This document shows positions 38,101-49,685 of a stretch of 64,000 bases of DNA, piece by piece (position 1 is the first letter of the stretch; each line of letters begins with the position of its first letter). Under the pieces are notes generated by a model. That model saw nothing but the letters and a program-made list of their open reading frames with translations. It was not told the origin of the DNA and did not search any database. Made by a program: the position numbers and the translations under genes. Where the stretch lies: assembly GCF_000003815.2 (NCBI RefSeq), contig NC_049987.1, positions 7,115,923 to 7,179,922 of the forward strand, in the 5' to 3' direction. This DNA is from Branchiostoma floridae. Taxonomy: Eukaryota > Chordata > Leptocardii > Amphioxiformes > Branchiostomatidae.

Positions 38101-39087
38101 GGACCCCCATACTAACTCGCTTAGGTCAACTAATGAGGGAAGCACACAGAGGGTCGCGCCCAGAGGATGGAACCCAGGCTATTTTCTTTCAAGCCTCGAG
38201 CTCGCATATTCAATATGCACAATGTAAAGGCAGGTGTGCACAAATCAGTGCACTGTTTGTGTACTCGGATAGGTCCCAGGTGCAACAGCATGACAGATTT
38301 CATTTCTACTCGTATATGTTTGTTGTAATATTTTCTTGGGTTTTTGTTGGGGTTTTTTTTTTGGGGGGGGTCTTTATAGTAAGGCACGCTTTCTTGCGGT
38401 TTGCCTCCTGCTATTTTAACTGGTTAGTTGTTATGTTTGTTGTTGGGCATTTGATCTACTTATCCATTCATTGCTGTGAGATCGTTTCTGCGACACCCCC
38501 ACCCCCGATAAATGAACACCGGCGCCTGCAACGGAGGCCAGGGCTGTGGGTGGGATGGCCACTTGGCCTGCGATCCAGTGGTCTTGAAAATAACCTTGAT
38601 TCTTTTCAAGACGTAGATTAAAAGGGAACAGGTGTTTGTTCGTTAGTAGACATCTTATCAAAGGATTGACAACATCAAACATTGGTCCGCAGGAAAGAAA
38701 GTTCCCCTTATTTAGTTCCTTACTGAAAAATGAGTGATTTGAGCAGATGAAGGAAATCAGTTAACTACCTTTATGACTTTTTTTGCGGAACAACTTTTTG
38801 CAGAACATCTTCTTACAACCACGCAGGCCTGCGTCTTTGAAATACCGCCAGTTCCTACCGTGACTTTGTAGCCACACTTGGAGAGCGCGAAAGCGTGCAT
38901 GACGGTTGGGTTGTTGCATGGGTCACCAAGATGTCTTCCACATTTATCTTTCGCTGTGGAGTTTGAGAAGAAGCCTACAGGACCCTTGTCAGTAAGAGTG
39001 CCACGGTTTCTTGACTTAACCAGTGTTGTTTCTTTCCTCTGTGTTCCAGTCTTGTGAGCCCAGCTTGCACCACCAGTTGCATGGGAC
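35190..39087. other. upstream region of the ZU5-UPA gene, no certain exon
   Basis: No coding exon recognised. Two sites read aaaATG directly followed by a strong donor: 36875-36877 (gtgagt) and 38048-38050 (gtaagt). They could be alternative 5' exons. Joined to the acceptor before 39050, an ATG from either would read out of frame with the main protein and meet a stop just after the next junction, so they would be 5' untranslated. Confidence 0.3.
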
Positions 39088-42000
39088 ATGTCTCGTCGGA
39101 AATACAACTTTACCATTGATCACTCTAAGGTAGGACTTCTTAAGAGCTTAAACTTGACTTACGACGTCTTAAGATTGCGAAAAAGTCGACAAGCAGGAAG
39201 AAAGAAAGACACAAAAGACCATGTATCAGGTTCCTTTTGCTTAGAAGCTTACAAAAAACGACAGTAAATTGGAATATCAACCCAGGTAATTTCGAATCAT
39301 GACAGCATTACTACAGAACTTAAGATTTCAATTACAATGTGATTATCATCTTTACTAATCAACCTGGTTCAATTGATTAAGTTTGCACAGCGGCTTATTG
39401 CCTTATCACAAACTTTCCAATAACCTTTCGCCAATGTTAGGGTGTGAAAAGTGGCGCGGTAACATTCATCAAGCATCAGCCGCTCATCATTGTGGACGGC
39501 CCAGGCGAGGATTCCCCGGAGGAAGACTGCCCCCACCACTTGGAGCGGAGTGACTCGGGGGTTTCTGACGTGGCGATGACTGTTAACCGCCTGATGCCGA
39601 CCGAAACAGGAACTCCCTCAGATCCGGAGGGGGCCTGCTCCAACCACCATGACCAGAGAGAGAGTGGAATATTTGAGGGCGACGGAGACTTAGCTCGACC
39701 TGTGAGTTCACAATCATGTTGATATATGTACAGTCAAACCTGACATGTACACGTCACCACCTCACCAATGTAACCACTTGTTGGTCGGCAGGAATTTCTC
39801 CATGCGTGCAGACATACAAATACCTGCGTACAAAATTATTAGGAAGCAACAACACACCCGTTGACTTCATGATTTGGTGACATGAAAATGTCAGTGTTCA
39901 TTATTCCCATATTTACTATGGACAAGTTACCTTCGAATTCACCTGACATTATTTCCTCATTCCGCAACACAGGCGTAAACATGAGTCGACAGTGACTTAT
40001 GAAACTTAAGCTTTGGTACTTATAATGCGGAAGTAACTGCGTATCATTACGTTACATGTATTTGACTTGATATATTTTCTTTATTCTTCAAGCGGCACAT
40101 AAAAATGAACCTAAAGCCGTCTGCAAAGGTACATGTTGACACACATGCATTCCTAAACTAACGTTTCTATCAAGCTTAAGGTTCCTCTTCACAAAAAATT
40201 CTTACGTAACATGGCCAGAAACCCCGACCTTTCTTCGGTGGACGAAGTGAGAATAAACATGGTTGTGATGCAACGTTTGTGGCAAGGAAAACTTCACCGT
40301 ACTCTCGTTTACCGATGATAAAGAAGCCAGCAGGAGTAGCCACTTGAGAAAATGTATTGATCATATAATTTCGTTGATCATGACCTTTAAACTGTACGTG
40401 TACATCGTTCACAGTTTTTGTTATCAACCTTAAAGTTAACTTTCTTCCTTTGTTTAAGGACACGGACTGTAATCGCCTCTCGACTTTGAGTACCGACTCC
40501 GGAAGACCGTCCAGCATGGAAGGAATTCTGGACAACATTTTGCCTCTTCACGAACGTACACATAACGCCACAGAAGAGGAATGGGAAGGAATGGCATTGA
40601 GAACAAGTAAGCAAGGGGAACACGACCGTGACTCAGCAAACAATACCGACGCACCTGCGGCAAAAGGGGAAGCAACAGAACAGATTGCGGAACTGGCGAA
40701 AAAGCCTTGGAGATTTTCAAAACTGGAATGCAGTAGGCCGCGCCGGTACAGTGGCTCTCCAAACCCAAGCCTGCCCCCACTTGACAACGAGTTGAAAGAC
40801 TCTAACTTGGACAACTTGGACCACATGATGCCACGAATCGGTAGCGGCGCGCGTACCAAGGGCCAGGAATGTCTGAAAATACCCCCACAAGACCAGTCTA
40901 GCGACAGTCAGACAGTGCAACAACTGGGTACATCTCTACCGTCGGATGATCTGATGACCGACTGTGCCAGCCCTGGGGTCGACCCCCCATTCGAAGAAAA
41001 CGAGAACATCAACGATGGTCAGGACACGCTGACTACTAGAGATACCATACCAGAACCAGCGACAGGCGATAGTCACGGTACAGAGCATGGCGGTCATGAC
41101 GCTGAAGACATGACCTACGGCCGAATCACAAAGACCTGGGACCATGACGACTCCTGTGTCATCATGCCTGTGTACGACGCACGCGGAAAGTTCTCACACA
41201 CAGGAGGATGTCTTGAGCTGCGGTACGGCCGTACGACCGTGCGTCTGGACGTGCCAGCCGGTGCAGTTCCACGGGGAGAAGCTATGGAGCTCTTCATCCG
41301 AGTTCTGCCTTCAAGGGGCAGGGTCGAACCCACGGCAGTCTTCTGTGGACCGCATGGGACCGTTTTCGAGTAAGGAGATTTTTGTTGCTCCAATATTCCT
41401 AAAACATAGAGGGTTCGAGGGTTCACTTTTGTCAGCCTATACTGAGCAGACTATACACAAATCGGTACAAGAGAAACAAGATTCAGCCGGATGCAAGCAA
41501 TCGCAGATATTTCAGCTGCTTGAGCTTTTGTATCTTCTTTCAGGTGTAAGCAACCACCTGAAAGATACAAAGATCGACACAAACACATCTGCTTGTAGAA
41601 AAGAGTCGAACAGAATTATTTTATCATTATCATTTTTGTCTTCCTTGCTAGAACCCACGTGACCCTGTCCTACAGCACAGACGATGATGGAGGAAAAGCC
41701 GCTGTCCAAGGCTTCGTCACGCCCACAGACTTCGGGGACCCGACCCGCTGGCACGACATTGGTGATGATCCCGACACGAGCTTCAAGGCGGAGGGTAAAT
41801 ATCCACCTATACTAATAGATGATGATAAATCAGTAGTAAATGCATCACTTTGATCGAATTAACTTCAACTTTTGTTTCATTTGTGACAATAATGGTTGAG
41901 ACAAGGACAACGGCTCGACTTTGCCGCTCATGACCTGTCAGTTGCCCATCCTCTCTGATCTAGCTACACACTGTCACTAACTCATAGCCTGGTATGCAGA

Positions 42001-45000
42001 CGTATTATAGTCCTTGAGCCTCTTCTGTCCTCTTTAGGCTGACTCATCACTCACATTCTGGTCACTCACACTCTAACATTCATCTATTCACTATGTCCTT
42101 TCTTAAAAGGTATTAAAAACAAATAACATACCCAGTGATATCCAACCACTTTACATTTAGAAATGCATTTGTTTCACCCAATCAGATGGCATGCATCACT
42201 TCATGCTGAAGCACTTTACTGGGCTCACGAACGGTGCCAATAGCGCCACCAAGCGGACTAATCCCCAACAGCAGGACCACATCATCAAAACATTTCACCT
42301 GTACCATGATTATCAGGTGAGGGAGTTATATGCTTCAAAAGCAATGAAATTCAGAAAAAAATGTGCCTTCAGTTTTTCCCTGTAAATGACAAAATGGTTA
42401 CCTCACTCCAGAAAGATAGTTATGGTCAGCAATTTGATTACAAAAGTACAATGATAAAAATGATTTCTGCACTTCCAGTATTTGTATAACAAACTTTAAC
42501 CAATGCATGTTAACGTTCCAGGTGTTTCAAGCAGATGGGAAAAGGATGACATTTCTCATTCTTCGACTCTACATCGCAGATGAGGACCAGGCAGAGGTAT
42601 AAGAAATCTCAAACAGAATTTTTGATTTGCCAAATTTTTACTTACAACAAGAGCTAATCAAATTGTAAGAAAAAAAACACCATGTCTTTCTTTGCTGTCA
42701 ATCTAGAACATTAAAGCCAGTGAGAAGAACCTTGGGGGCAGGCTATGTGATGCACCCAGGTGCCTGACCTTCACAGTGGACAATGACAACCCACTGCAGA
42801 TCAACCTTACCCATCCCTTTGAGCATGCCTGGAACTTTGTGGGGCCTCACTTGCAGGTAAATGGGACTTAATTAGCATTGTTTACATTGTACTTAAATTT
42901 GATTAATGAAGCTGTCCTTGGTAACCTCTTTATCACAAACATAAAAGCACCACAAAAATACTTCTGTCTTCTAGTTTCACCTGCAGATATACAGGGGGTC
43001 ACCCGAAACCTAGGCCTAGTTTCAACCACAAACTAAAGACCACTGCAAACACTCCATTTAATCCCCAATGCAATATCAAATCACTGCAGACTTAAATGCA
43101 TTTGCAGTACCTCAACAATGTATTAATTTCTATCTTCCTGCAGACCATGGACATCAGGACCATCAGGGGGACCAGACTAACCAGCTGCCAGTTCAGAATG
43201 TCCTCTGCACACAGTGCAGCAGCCCACTGTAATGTGGAGCTGTCCCAGCCAGGCAACAGCAGTGACACCTTGGGGGTAAACATAGTGCCTCCACAGCAAC
43301 TACAGGTTAGTAGGTCTGGTGGTATGGTGGTCTGTGCAGTGCACATCTGGTGCAAGTTCTGTGGAGTCTGGGTTTGCACTGGAAGAGTCGCATCGTCTTT
43401 TAGGATGAAACCTTAAAACCAAGCTTCCCAGTATGAGGAAGCTAATGGTGTAAAACCTCTTCACGTAAAATACCCAACACAGTTATTGAGAGAGTAGAGT
43501 TGTCCTAATGTGCTAGGCCAAATATGCAAGTCTGAGATTGCCTGTTTTAGGCTTAGGGATTTTACCAAGAAACTCTTGTATTTGACTGAATGGCTTATGT
43601 TCCATAAATCAAGTGGAAAATATTAGTAGACCATATTCTATATAATTCACTACTTTTGTCTACATGTTGTACTTAGGCTGCGGCAATGAAAAAACCATGT
43701 CACTCTCTCCTTCTTGCAGTGTTGCTGCCAGGGGAGGCCTAACAGGCAGCTAGAGTATGAAAGGCACTGCCACAACAACACAGGGTACGAAGAGAGCGAT
43801 CCTGAAGATCACCTGCAGGGGGCAGTAGGTGGCTATCTTACAGCTTCCAACCTCCCGGTGAGCCAGTGTGCAGAGGAGACAGGGTCAGTGCAACAGGATG
43901 GGAAGCATCCTGTGGAAGATGCCTGCCCTTGTCAAAACTGTCAAGTGCACATGGAGGGCCAGAGCTGTCCTACTGAAGATACCTATATGGGCTGTCATTT
44001 GTGTACAGAGGAGAGCAGCAGTCAAACTTCTGTGCCAACATACCCTGGTACTGCCAGTGAGGAGCCACACCTAAAGCTGTCCACAGAGGAGAGCAGGAGT
44101 CCAACTCTGATGCCAACACACACTGGTACAACCCCTGGGCAGCCACACACACACCTGTGCACAGAGGAGAGCAGCAGTCCAACTTCGAGGCCAACACAGC
44201 CTGGTACAGCCCCAGAGCAGCCACACACACACCTGTGCACAGAGAGAAGCAGTCCAACTTCGAGGCCAACAAATCCTGGTTCAATCCCAGAGCAGCCACA
44301 TGCACAGCTGTCACAGTCTCACCAGACAGGTCTCTCCACAGAAGTACCTGAACATCACTTGTCAGTGCAACTAGCCAGTACTAATCAACCTGCCCAAGAA
44401 TGCTCTCCACTGGTCCCAATGGCTTCTCATCACCCCTCAGAGCATCCTGAAGGGTCCCAACAGAACAGCCCATGGCAGGGTGCAGTAGCAAATCCCCTTG
44501 TTCCACCACATCAGCCTGGCAACAAGGTTCACAAGTTACTGAAAAAGCTCAACCTTGGAGCAAGGTTTGCCCAAAAGTTGTCAGACACTGTAAGGAAACC
44601 AAAGACGAAATCCAAACCTTCAAAAGAGCAAGCATCACCAGATGTGCTAGAAGCTGGGACAGAGGACGAAACAAAGGGGGCAAACTCGAGGGATACACAC
44701 CTGCCAGACCAAGAGGCCACCCAAGCTACACAGAAGAAGAAGGACAGTGCCTACATCTCAGGTGTGCCTGAAGAATCTGAGGGTGGAGAAAGGTTTGATC
44801 CACCAGAGGACTACCAACATCTCAGGGATTGGCAGAGAGACAGTGGAGTCCATGGTGAGGAAAAACAGAGCCAGGATGAAGGGGAAGCTGAGGATCTTCA
44901 TGGCAGAATTGGGAATTCTCTCAAACCTATTGGTGACATTGACAGTGGCAATCCTTTCCCACTTGAAGAAGTGGGCCATACAAGCAGTGCAGGTGAAGAG

Positions 45001-45108
45001 CAGGCAGTCGTCATCAGGAGAGGCGCTGACACAGAGAAAGGAGAGAGGGAGAGTGGCTACACTTCTGGAGTGCCGTCAATGTGCGCTGATGACCCTGAGG
45101 TCTCCTAA
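39088..45108 (+). CDS. ZU5-UPA domain protein (UNC5/UNC5CL-like, no death domain seen)
   Basis: Nine coding exons: 39088-39129, 39441-39701, 40459-41369, 41652-41794, 42186-42316, 42522-42596, 42707-42856, 43144-43305 and 43720-45108. All junctions are GT-AG and phase-consistent, giving about 1087 residues. Residues 1-350 are acidic and disordered. A ZU5 domain (about 350-450) starts CLELRYGRTTVRLDVPAGAV, with the typical PAGA-P and CGP-G elements. It is followed by a UPA-like region (about 450-615: FHLYHDYQ, LRLYIADEDQ, LTHPFEHAWNF, CQF). The large last exon encodes a low-complexity tail with four repeats of about 27 residues (TEESSSPTSRPTQPGT). No signal peptide, transmembrane segment or death domain is visible, unlike UNC5 (receptor) and UNC5CL (ends in a death domain). 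In relatives ZU5-UPA packs against partner domains; the role here is unknown. Confidence 0.85.
43984..44320 (+). repeat. coding tandem repeat in the ZU5-UPA gene
   Basis: About four in-frame units of roughly 80 bp in the last exon encode variants of HLCTEESSSPTSRPTQPGT followed by APEQPHT. Units differ by substitution and by one-codon indels that keep frame, so selection or recent expansion keeps the tract open. It is rich in Ser, Thr and Pro, and may vary in copy number between individuals. Confidence 0.8.
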
Positions 45109-45247
45109 ACTCACACATGATACACTAAAATTTGGAAGATTGTGGTGATAAACAGTTTTTGTCAGATGACGCCTTTACAAATAGCCATGCTGCTTACCTA
45201 CAGTGTATCAAATTTGAACTAGGCATACTGGTATTATGATCCCTAAC

Positions 45248-45492
45248 CAGGGCTCTAGCCAGCTCAAATTTTTTTTTCCGTCAGCCAATTCCCATTGTCG
45301 CAAAAAACGCGAAAATTAGGTTAGAAAGACGGAACTGAGACCTTGAAAAATGGGTTTTAATGAGATTATCGTATGCAAAAGGGCGCCGACACACTAAGTC
45401 AACAATCATAACAAAAATACAAACACAAATTTCCGTCACACGCAGCAAATTTTCGTCAATTGACGGAAAAACGGACGCTGGCCAGAGCCCTG
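45248..45492. mobile_element. hAT-type MITE with perfect 8-bp TSD
   Basis: A 245-bp element starting CAGGGCTCTAGCCAGC and ending GCTGGCCAGAGCCCTG, flanked by TCCCTAAC on both sides (45240-45247 and 45493-45500). It begins 139 bp after the ZU5-UPA stop codon, so it may be part of that gene's 3' UTR. The ends resemble the element at 1953-2318. Inside each end, ccgtca motifs recur near the right terminus. Confidence 0.9.
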
Positions 45493-45500
45493 TCCCTAAC

Positions 45501-46653
45501 AAACAATGTATAGATATTTTCCCAGCTTGAGTACTCCTCCTTAAATGTACTTAGTCTGGAGAGTCCAGTGTGAGAATCACAAGACTTGGACAACAGAGGG
45601 ACTATAAATCTGGTAATGGTTTGATAACTTTTTACATATATTGTACATGTAGCAACAGATAACACTAATTTTGCATAACATTTTGCATTGTATTTAGATT
45701 TGACAGAAAAACTTAATAGGTACACAGGTATCATAGTCAATACCATTGTAATACCAGAAATAGACTGTTTGGTTAGTATGTGTAAATGTAGTCTATTCAG
45801 AAACATACCACCTGTTTCATTATGGATACTTTTCGTTTTGTCTGTCTTTGGATTGTAATGTTTATACAAACATTAGCGATCATGTCTGTAATGGCCACTG
45901 GTCCCATTGTTTAATTCTTGTGTTGGTGAGGAAAAGAAATGAAATTCAAATCAAGATGTACAAATTATGTAATACTGTTTACACCCAAGCCAGGAGCAAT
46001 AAATAAGTTAGTCAGATTCATATATTGATTTTTAAAAAGTGTGGTACATGTATAAGAAAAACTGATATCCAGGAAAACCAATTTTTGTATATAAATGTAA
46101 TTAAATAGAATAAAATAGAAAATAGAAAGAGTAAAACATTTACTCAGGTGCAACAGACATTGACTTCATTGAACACAAGACATCATACATCATTTCAACT
46201 TTGCCTCTCTGTATCTTGCCTTTGCAAATAAATAACAATTTATGAACCAGATATGACAGAGTGAGTGTGTAAAGACAAATTTCTTACTGCCTTTCAAATA
46301 TAGGCACATGTATGTGTGTATGCTTCAAAACAATTCTTGTGCCCTACTGTTTTGCACTTGTTTCTTTCCAATTGCAGCTACTGCCACCTAGGTTTGTCAC
46401 ACACATGGTCCTGGAAAGGAAATGTATTTTCTGTGCAAAGCATGCTGAGAGAAGCATGCTATCCTGGGAACATGCGTCCCAATCATCCATGATTCCATCT
46501 TTTCTGTTGTGAATATACCCGTGCAATTCTTTTGTGTACCACATTATATTCCTGCATAAAGGCAATTGGCACCTTGGTTCTGGGAGAGGTAAAATTTCCT
46601 GGGGATGACTTGATATTGCATTTCTCCTGAATCCCTTACGCAACCTCTGGCTA
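45501..46653. other. 3' region between convergent genes
   Basis: AT-rich sequence between the ends of the plus-strand ZU5-UPA gene and the minus-strand DGCR6 gene. It presumably contains both 3' UTRs. No further exon was recognised. Confidence 0.4.
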
Positions 46654-48724
46654 TCAGGAGACAGGGATCTCCATTGTACTGAGTCTGGTGATGAACTCCA
46701 GTAGGTACATCTGTAGTCTGACCTCCTCAGGGTCTGTGGTGATGGTGAAACCAGGAATACCACCTTTACTCAGTGTGTTCTGCTGCTCAAGAACTACCTG
46801 GTCCATCTCCAGAATCAGCTCCTTGTCTACCTGGCTCATCTCCTCTTTTAGAAGCTCTTCTAACTCCTACAAGACAATCAAATAACAGCACCAGTTACAT
46901 GTGCAACCAATTTTAAAACACTGACAAATAATGGATATAGGACTCTTAGAAGAATTCTTTTTACACAACCAGCAGGTACTTACATTACTGATTACATCAC
47001 TGATGTTTCTAGAACGTGGCAATCAGAGGTGACAAACTTGCATTGCTTAAAATATATAACTTTTTTTACAGTACATGTATTTAATGTGTGTACCCTTGCA
47101 TTTTGCCTTTGTGCATGAGTCTGTGGATAAAGTTCACAACTATGAAATAATTGTACTGTGGAAAATTAGTCCTCTTTTTTTTTTTAGATAATAGTAGTAG
47201 TATTTGATTATACTGCTGCTGGGGCCCCTGGCACAGGTAGGCAGCAATCTGCTTGCCTTCACACCATGCTTCCAGGTGGCTGAGACTGTCCAGCAAGTTC
47301 ACCCTAGTTATACCAAACATTTTGAATGAATGGCACAGTGACTGCATTAATAAGACTCAAATAAACAGAGAAGCTCTGCACCTCTTTCTCCCTCCTGTTG
47401 GTGGTCTCTACACTCCTCAGCAGGTGTGGGTCCCCCTGGCAGGCTTGGATCACCTCACGGTGCTTTTTAGCCATCTCTAATCTCTTAGCTGAATAAACAC
47501 AAAATTGTTTCAGGTACATGTATATCAAAGCAGGACACAGTTTGCACTACAGAATAAGGTAATTATTGGTAGTGTCTGTATAGTATTATAAAAAGAAATG
47601 TTTGCAGGTATTCTATTTCATGTTAGGGGGAAAATACTTGCCGGGGTTTTAAGTTTGCAATTGAAACAAGGCGGTTAAGGCAGGCATACAAAGTTTTACG
47701 GTAGTTTCAAGTTGGTGGCAAAAAGGTCACTGTGAATACCACCACGAATATGTCCCCTTTTACAGTATTATATTTTACCTTTATGTTTATTGCTGGCCCT
47801 TGTCCTGACGTCCAGCTGGTTCCTCTCCTTGGCCTGCTGAATCTCCTCCAGGTTGCTCACAATGTCGAACACCATCCCGTCCATCAGCGCTGAGGCCAGG
47901 GTGCACAGCAGGGACTCTGGCAGCTTGTTCTGATAGTGCCTGGGTGAAGACATTGATATAACGTCCTTGATTTAACCAACATTTTATATTACATGTAGTC
48001 TAAATTGTAGATAATGAACGCACCTAATGTATGGAAAAACTAAGATTATGGCATTTACCTGGTGGTTTGGCTCCTTGTTTAGCCAGCCAGCTAAAACTAG
48101 TAAAAGCAACATTCCTCAGCAGGAAGCCATGCATGGTAGCCTGAGTATCATCCGTATTCTACCGGGGCTCCTTACACTCGCTACCCCTAAAAAATACTAT
48201 ATTTTTTTTAGGGAAGTGAGTGTAAGGAGCCCCGGTAGAAATAGGATGGTACCCAAGCTAATGCATGGTGCTGATACACCAGATCTTACCCCTATTTTAG
48301 GAACTACAGTGCTGCTCCTACAGTGCTATGTGTTCACAAGGAGGTCATAAGAATGATTTGCTAGTATTCACTGATGGGTAAACAAACCATTTATTGCTGT
48401 GTTATTCTAACTTATCTTATGCTACATAATTTGTAGTTATGAAGGGCCTTATCATTCTGAAACATGAAACTTTATAGGTGACTACTAGCACACTACAACT
48501 CGCTTTTAAACCTGATAGGTGCACATGAAGTTCGGAAAATAATTTTTAGCTGGCTGAAAGTTTTGTATGAAGGGGGAGGGGGGCGCTCACTCGGGTATTT
48601 CCTGCACCATTATCTGTAGCTCCTTCAGCAGAAAATTACGTCTATCCCCTGACTGGTGCGTCGGAATGTCTTCAAAAACCCTAGAAGGGATATACTCCGG
48701 AGTAATGTCCTTATATAAGTTCAT
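46654..48724 (-). CDS. DGCR6: DGCR6 family protein
   Basis: Four coding exons on the minus strand: 48591-48724 (start), 47779-47939, 47382-47488 and 46654-46866 (stop). All junctions are GT-AG and phases fit, giving 204 residues, close to the roughly 220 of vertebrate DGCR6. Diagnostic stretches are LLKELQIMVQEIPE; LASALMDGMVFDIVSNLEEI; and LEMDQVVLEQQNTLSKGGI followed by GFTITTDPEEVRLQMYLLEF, matching the family pattern (LDGTVFEIV, QQSTLEKAGV.GF.VTT.P.E). The centre is rich in E, K, Q and R and likely forms a coiled coil. DGCR6 lies in the DiGeorge region in humans; its biochemical role is poorly known. Intron 2 holds a MITE ending 9 bp from the exon 2 donor, intron 1 another. The gene is head to head with importin alpha. 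Confidence 0.93.
47583..47767. mobile_element. MITE, TACTGTAAATG hairpin family, degenerate copy 4
   Basis: Right end TTTTACAGTA and interior gttagggggaaaatac, gggttttaagtttgca and gaataccaccacgaat match the family at 476, 7117, 11035 and 57696, but the left end is eroded. It lies in DGCR6 intron 2; its right end is 9 bp from the donor dinucleotide of the preceding exon (47777-47778). Confidence 0.65.
48137..48260. mobile_element. 124-bp palindromic MITE with perfect 8-bp TSD
   Basis: Starts TAGCCTGAGTATCATCC and ends GGATGGTACCCAAGCTA; the arms continue inward through ctaccggggctccttacact and its complement, so almost the whole element is one hairpin around an AT-rich loop. ATGCATGG flanks both sides (48129-48136 and 48261-48268). 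It lies in DGCR6 intron 1. The TAGCCTG end is shared with the 86-bp element at 53920-54005. Confidence 0.85.
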
Positions 48725-48777
48725 ATCGAAGTTTTATCGCCAGCTGTCAGAAAATTTTTTTGGACCACCGCCGCCAT
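48721..48777 (-). other. upstream ORF overlapping the DGCR6 start
   Basis: On the minus strand an ATG at 48777 opens 18 codons (MAAVVQKNFLTAGDKTSI) and stops at TGA, 48721-48723. The stop overlaps the DGCR6 start codon (48722-48724) as ATGA. The upstream ATG lies in CCAACATGGCGGCGG, a YY1-type motif. If transcription starts beyond 48777, ribosomes would meet this ORF first and reach DGCR6 by leaky scanning or termination-reinitiation. The start site itself cannot be seen from sequence. Confidence 0.5.
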
Positions 48778-48849
48778 GTTGGATTTTACGGAGTAACATC
48801 TCGCGAGAGTACAGAACGGGAGTTTGTCACTCAAGACCAACGACTGAGT

Positions 48850-49017
48850 TTTTCAATCTGACCAATCAGTGGGGAGATTTGTGAGAATGGTCCAATCGAA
48901 GGGCTTCTTCTTTGATCAGTTCGTCAACTTCGACCAATCAAACATCGTCAACGCGGGATATTTAAAATCAGCTGTCCACGATAGCGTCAGGTCTCGAGCA
49001 GCCACAGAAGAGAGAAG
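48850..49017 (+). promoter_or_regulatory. importin alpha promoter and probable 5' noncoding exon
   Basis: Three CCAAT boxes, all in plus orientation, lie at 48862 (accaatcag), 48892 (tccaatcg) and 48934 (accaatca). A TATA-like gatatttaaaat follows at about 48957-48968. A strong donor (agagaag then gtgcgt) ends a likely 5' noncoding exon at 49017, which joins the acceptor before 49599. Multiple CCAAT boxes bound by NF-Y are common in promoters of proliferation-linked genes, including vertebrate KPNA2; binding here is inference. The minus-strand DGCR6 start codon lies at 48724, so the intervening DNA is probably bidirectional. Confidence 0.6.
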
Positions 49018-49685
49018 GTGCGTGCGTAGGTATTTTGGTGTGATTTTGCCCCTTTTACCCCGTAAATACGTTATTTTTCTGACGAAACATTTCCCTATCT
49101 TTTATGGAAACGTTCCACTACGAAACGTTTTCCGTGTTTGGGGTAGAAATTTGTGAAAAATGTCGGTATTTCGAGGAGAAACGGGACTGCGTGTGTACAG
49201 TATGGGTGACAGAAAATATGTCCTCACTTTGCTGTCAGTTGTTCACACCTTTTCGGCAAAGAAAACACGATATCTTTGGGTAATCTACGGTATTTACAAA
49301 ACAAAAGCTACTTATTGCTCACTCTTGTCCGATAATGTGCTTTGCTGCGTATATTTGACGCCCTTTAATTTGTAACAATGGCGTCATGAATTTGAATCTC
49401 AACGAACACTCGGCCATTTTATTTCTGTCACCGATTTAACTGTTTAGCCGATTGAATGTCCTTGAAAACTAAATCAAAAGTCTGATAGTTGGTATTTACA
49501 ATCCTAAATTCTTCATTCTTGGAAATATCCACGTAAAAAAAGTTGACCATTGTCTATAAAATCGACCTCATGTGTTTGTCATTTACCTTATACTATAGGC
49601 AAGAGCTTCAAGTTCTGACTGAGGAATATCCTATCCTGCCGCTTGCGTTACTGTTGGACATCCTTCTACATAACGATAATCAAAG

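Noticed and set aside
38058-38621. 187-codon plus-strand frame
   Set aside because: Low-complexity T/G tract, no recognisable domain and no splice link to the ZU5-UPA gene.
38757-39116. 119-codon minus-strand frame with a Cys- and Gly-containing segment
   Set aside because: A weak resemblance to the minus-strand frame at 40176-40538 (both have GFF followed by N.. and K-rich parts) was considered as a duplicated gene fragment, but the alignment is too poor and both lie opposite the ZU5-UPA gene.
41980-42050. possible further TAGCCTG-ended MITE
   Set aside because: tagcctggta at the left and ttaggctga at the right resemble the family, but the flanks (taactcat, tgactcat) do not match exactly and the arms barely pair.
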